13,093 nucleotides of DNA, from contig JAFAYN010000285.1 in NCBI GenBank assembly GCA_019240375.1, positions 1-13,093 of the forward strand. The letters are read 5' to 3'. A program made the translations under genes and the position numbers. This DNA comes from Gemmatimonadota bacterium. Lineage in GTDB: Bacteria > Gemmatimonadota > Gemmatimonadetes > Longimicrobiales > Longimicrobiaceae. The notes under the pieces were generated by a model, which was not told the DNA's origin, made no database searches, and saw nothing but the letters and a program-made list of their open reading frames with translations. Below, piece after piece: positions 12,306 through 13,093 of this stretch. Numbering within the stretch: the stretch's first letter is position 1; each line of letters starts with the position of its first letter.

Positions 12306-12715
12306 GGTCGCCCCCCCGCGGCCGCCAGGAGCTGCACCGCCACCCGCCGCTCCCTCGGCCCGTCGAACTCGCACAAAAAGATCCCCTGCCAGGTCCCCAG
12401 CACCAGCCGCCCCTCGTGCACCAGCACGGTGAGCGACGGGCCGAAGAAGCTGGTCTTGAGGTGGCTGTCGCTGTTCCCCTCGGCGTGCCGGTAGAACGAT
12501 TCCCGCTGCGGGATCAGCCGCTCCAGCTTGGTGAGCAGGTCGTGCGGGACGTCGGGGTCGGCGTTCTCGTTGACGGTGAGCGCCGCGGTGGTGTGGAGGC
12601 TCTGCGCCACCAGTGCCCCCTCGCGCACCCCGCTCCGCTCCACCAGCGCCTGCAGCCGGTCGGTGATCTCCACCACCTCGGCGCGCGCCGACGTCCTCAC
12701 CCGCAGCTCTTCCAT
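12302..12715 (-). CDS. yjbQ: YjbQ / UPF0047 family protein
   Basis: The product is 137 aa, the full usual length. Hallmark segments are all present: SLHTTAALTVNENADPDV (39-56), the histidine cluster HAEGNSDSHLK (77-87), and LGTWQGIFLCEFDGPR (106-121). The E. coli and Thermotoga homologues form trimers with a metal-binding pocket lined by the conserved histidines, and some members show weak thiamine-phosphate synthase activity. The true physiological role is unsettled. The ATG at 12715 starts 7 nt after the upstream sugar-dehydrogenase stop, and the gene ends in an ATGA overlap with the hydratase, so it is clearly inside an operon. No thiamine biosynthesis gene is nearby. Confidence 0.93.
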   Translation of the reverse strand: MEELRVRTSARAEVVEITDRLQALVERSGVREGALVAQSLHTTAALTVNENADPDVPHDLLTKLERLIPQRESFYRHAEGNSDSHLKTSFFGPSLTVLVHEGRLVLGTWQGIFLCEFDGPRERRVAVQLLAAAGGRP

Positions 12716-12722
12716 GACCCGT

Positions 12723-13093
12723 CTACCGGCCCGTGTAGAAGATCCGCCAGATCCTTCCCCCCGTGTCGTCCGTTACGTAAAGCGAGCCGTCCGGCCCCTG
12801 CGCCAGCCCGGTGGGACGGCGCTGGTCGGGCCCGGAGCCCGGGTTCGGCCCGGCGAAGTCGTTGGCGAAGGTCTCGTACTGCCCGGTCGGGTTGGCGCCG
12901 CGGAAGGGGGCGAAGACCACCCGGTAGCCGGCCTGCGGGAGCGGCGCCCGGTTCCACGAGCCGTGGAAGGCGATGAACGCCCCGCCCCGGTAGCGCGCCG
13001 GGAACTGCGACCCCGTGTAGAAGAGGAGGTCGTTGGGGGCCCAGTGCGCGGGGAAGGCCTGCACCGGGCTCCCCGCCCGTGCGCACCGCCCCA
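12723..13093 (-). CDS. PQQ-dependent sugar dehydrogenase (sorbosone/glucose type), C-terminal part
   Basis: The frame is open from the right edge (complete codons from 13091) to TAG at 12725-12723, giving the last 122 residues. Family-typical segments are present: FYTGSQFPARYRGGAFIAFH followed by GSWNRA, then a blade with GYRVVFAPF, GRPTGLA-type sequence (RRPTGLAQGPDGSLYVTDD), and the closing strand GGRIWRIFY. These are C-terminal beta-propeller blades of the glucose/sorbosone dehydrogenase family, usually exported quinoproteins that oxidise aldoses or sugar aldehydes. PQQ binding cannot be checked because the N-terminal part is outside the window. An internal GTG at 13064 is not the true start. 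It is the first visible gene of the operon running through yjbQ, the hydratase and the kinase. Confidence 0.88.
   Translation of the reverse strand, partial: GRCARAGSPVQAFPAHWAPNDLLFYTGSQFPARYRGGAFIAFHGSWNRAPLPQAGYRVVFAPFRGANPTGQYETFANDFAGPNPGSGPDQRRPTGLAQGPDGSLYVTDDTGGRIWRIFYTGR

Noticed and set aside
1..13093. tRNA, rRNA, CRISPR arrays, insertion sequences and attachment sites
   Set aside because: Reading both strands, I found no cloverleaf, no regularly spaced repeat array, no transposase motif and no terminal inverted repeats with target duplications.

Overview
The window is GC-rich DNA (roughly 70% by eye over most of its length, visibly lower between about 1.9 and 4.15 kb). It carries densely packed genes, mostly with short gaps or 4-nt overlaps. 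An ADOP/MacB-type orphan ABC permease, a LysM protein with a low-complexity linker, an HD-GYP response regulator and a MoeB-rhodanese fusion together suggest a Gram-negative soil-type bacterium. Gemmatimonadota (Longimicrobium-like) or a related phylum is my best guess. It is an inference, because no rRNA or other marker gene is present.

Region 1 (1-4025, minus strand) is the most unusual part. Read in the direction of transcription it has a small membrane/coiled-coil protein (3663-4025), then three tandem paralogous genes for tiny secreted peptides of 57-60 aa. Each peptide has a signal peptide ending in LHA|E and a 34-37 residue mature part with six cysteines in the order CC-CC-C-C. Next come a membrane-anchored DsbA-like thiol oxidoreductase (CPFC active site, cis-Pro loop) and an FtsX/MacB-fold ABC permease that runs off the left edge. 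Substrate peptides, a disulfide catalyst and a permease in one transcription direction look like a self-contained module that makes and handles disulfide-rich extracellular peptides. I do not recognise it as a described system.

Region 2 (4161-5787, minus strand) holds a secreted two-LysM protein and a DedA-family membrane protein, separated by a strong hairpin. Region 3 (5975-10086, plus strand) holds a MoeB/ThiF-rhodanese fusion, a PLP-dependent threonine dehydratase/serine racemase family enzyme, a receiver-HD-GYP response regulator and PdxH, which makes the PLP used by the dehydratase. Strong hairpins separate or overlap these gene ends, so several are probably separate transcripts.

Region 4 (10099-13093, minus strand, convergent with region 3) is a compact operon. 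It starts with the C-terminal end of a PQQ-type sugar (sorbosone/glucose) dehydrogenase, followed by YjbQ (UPF0047), a two-part MaoC-like hot-dog hydratase and a soluble GAF-histidine kinase. The last three genes are linked by two ATGA stop/start overlaps. The kinase and the HD-GYP regulator have no adjacent partner on their own strand and converge around pdxH, so they may form a signalling pair.

I saw no tRNA, rRNA, CRISPR array, insertion sequence or attachment site.
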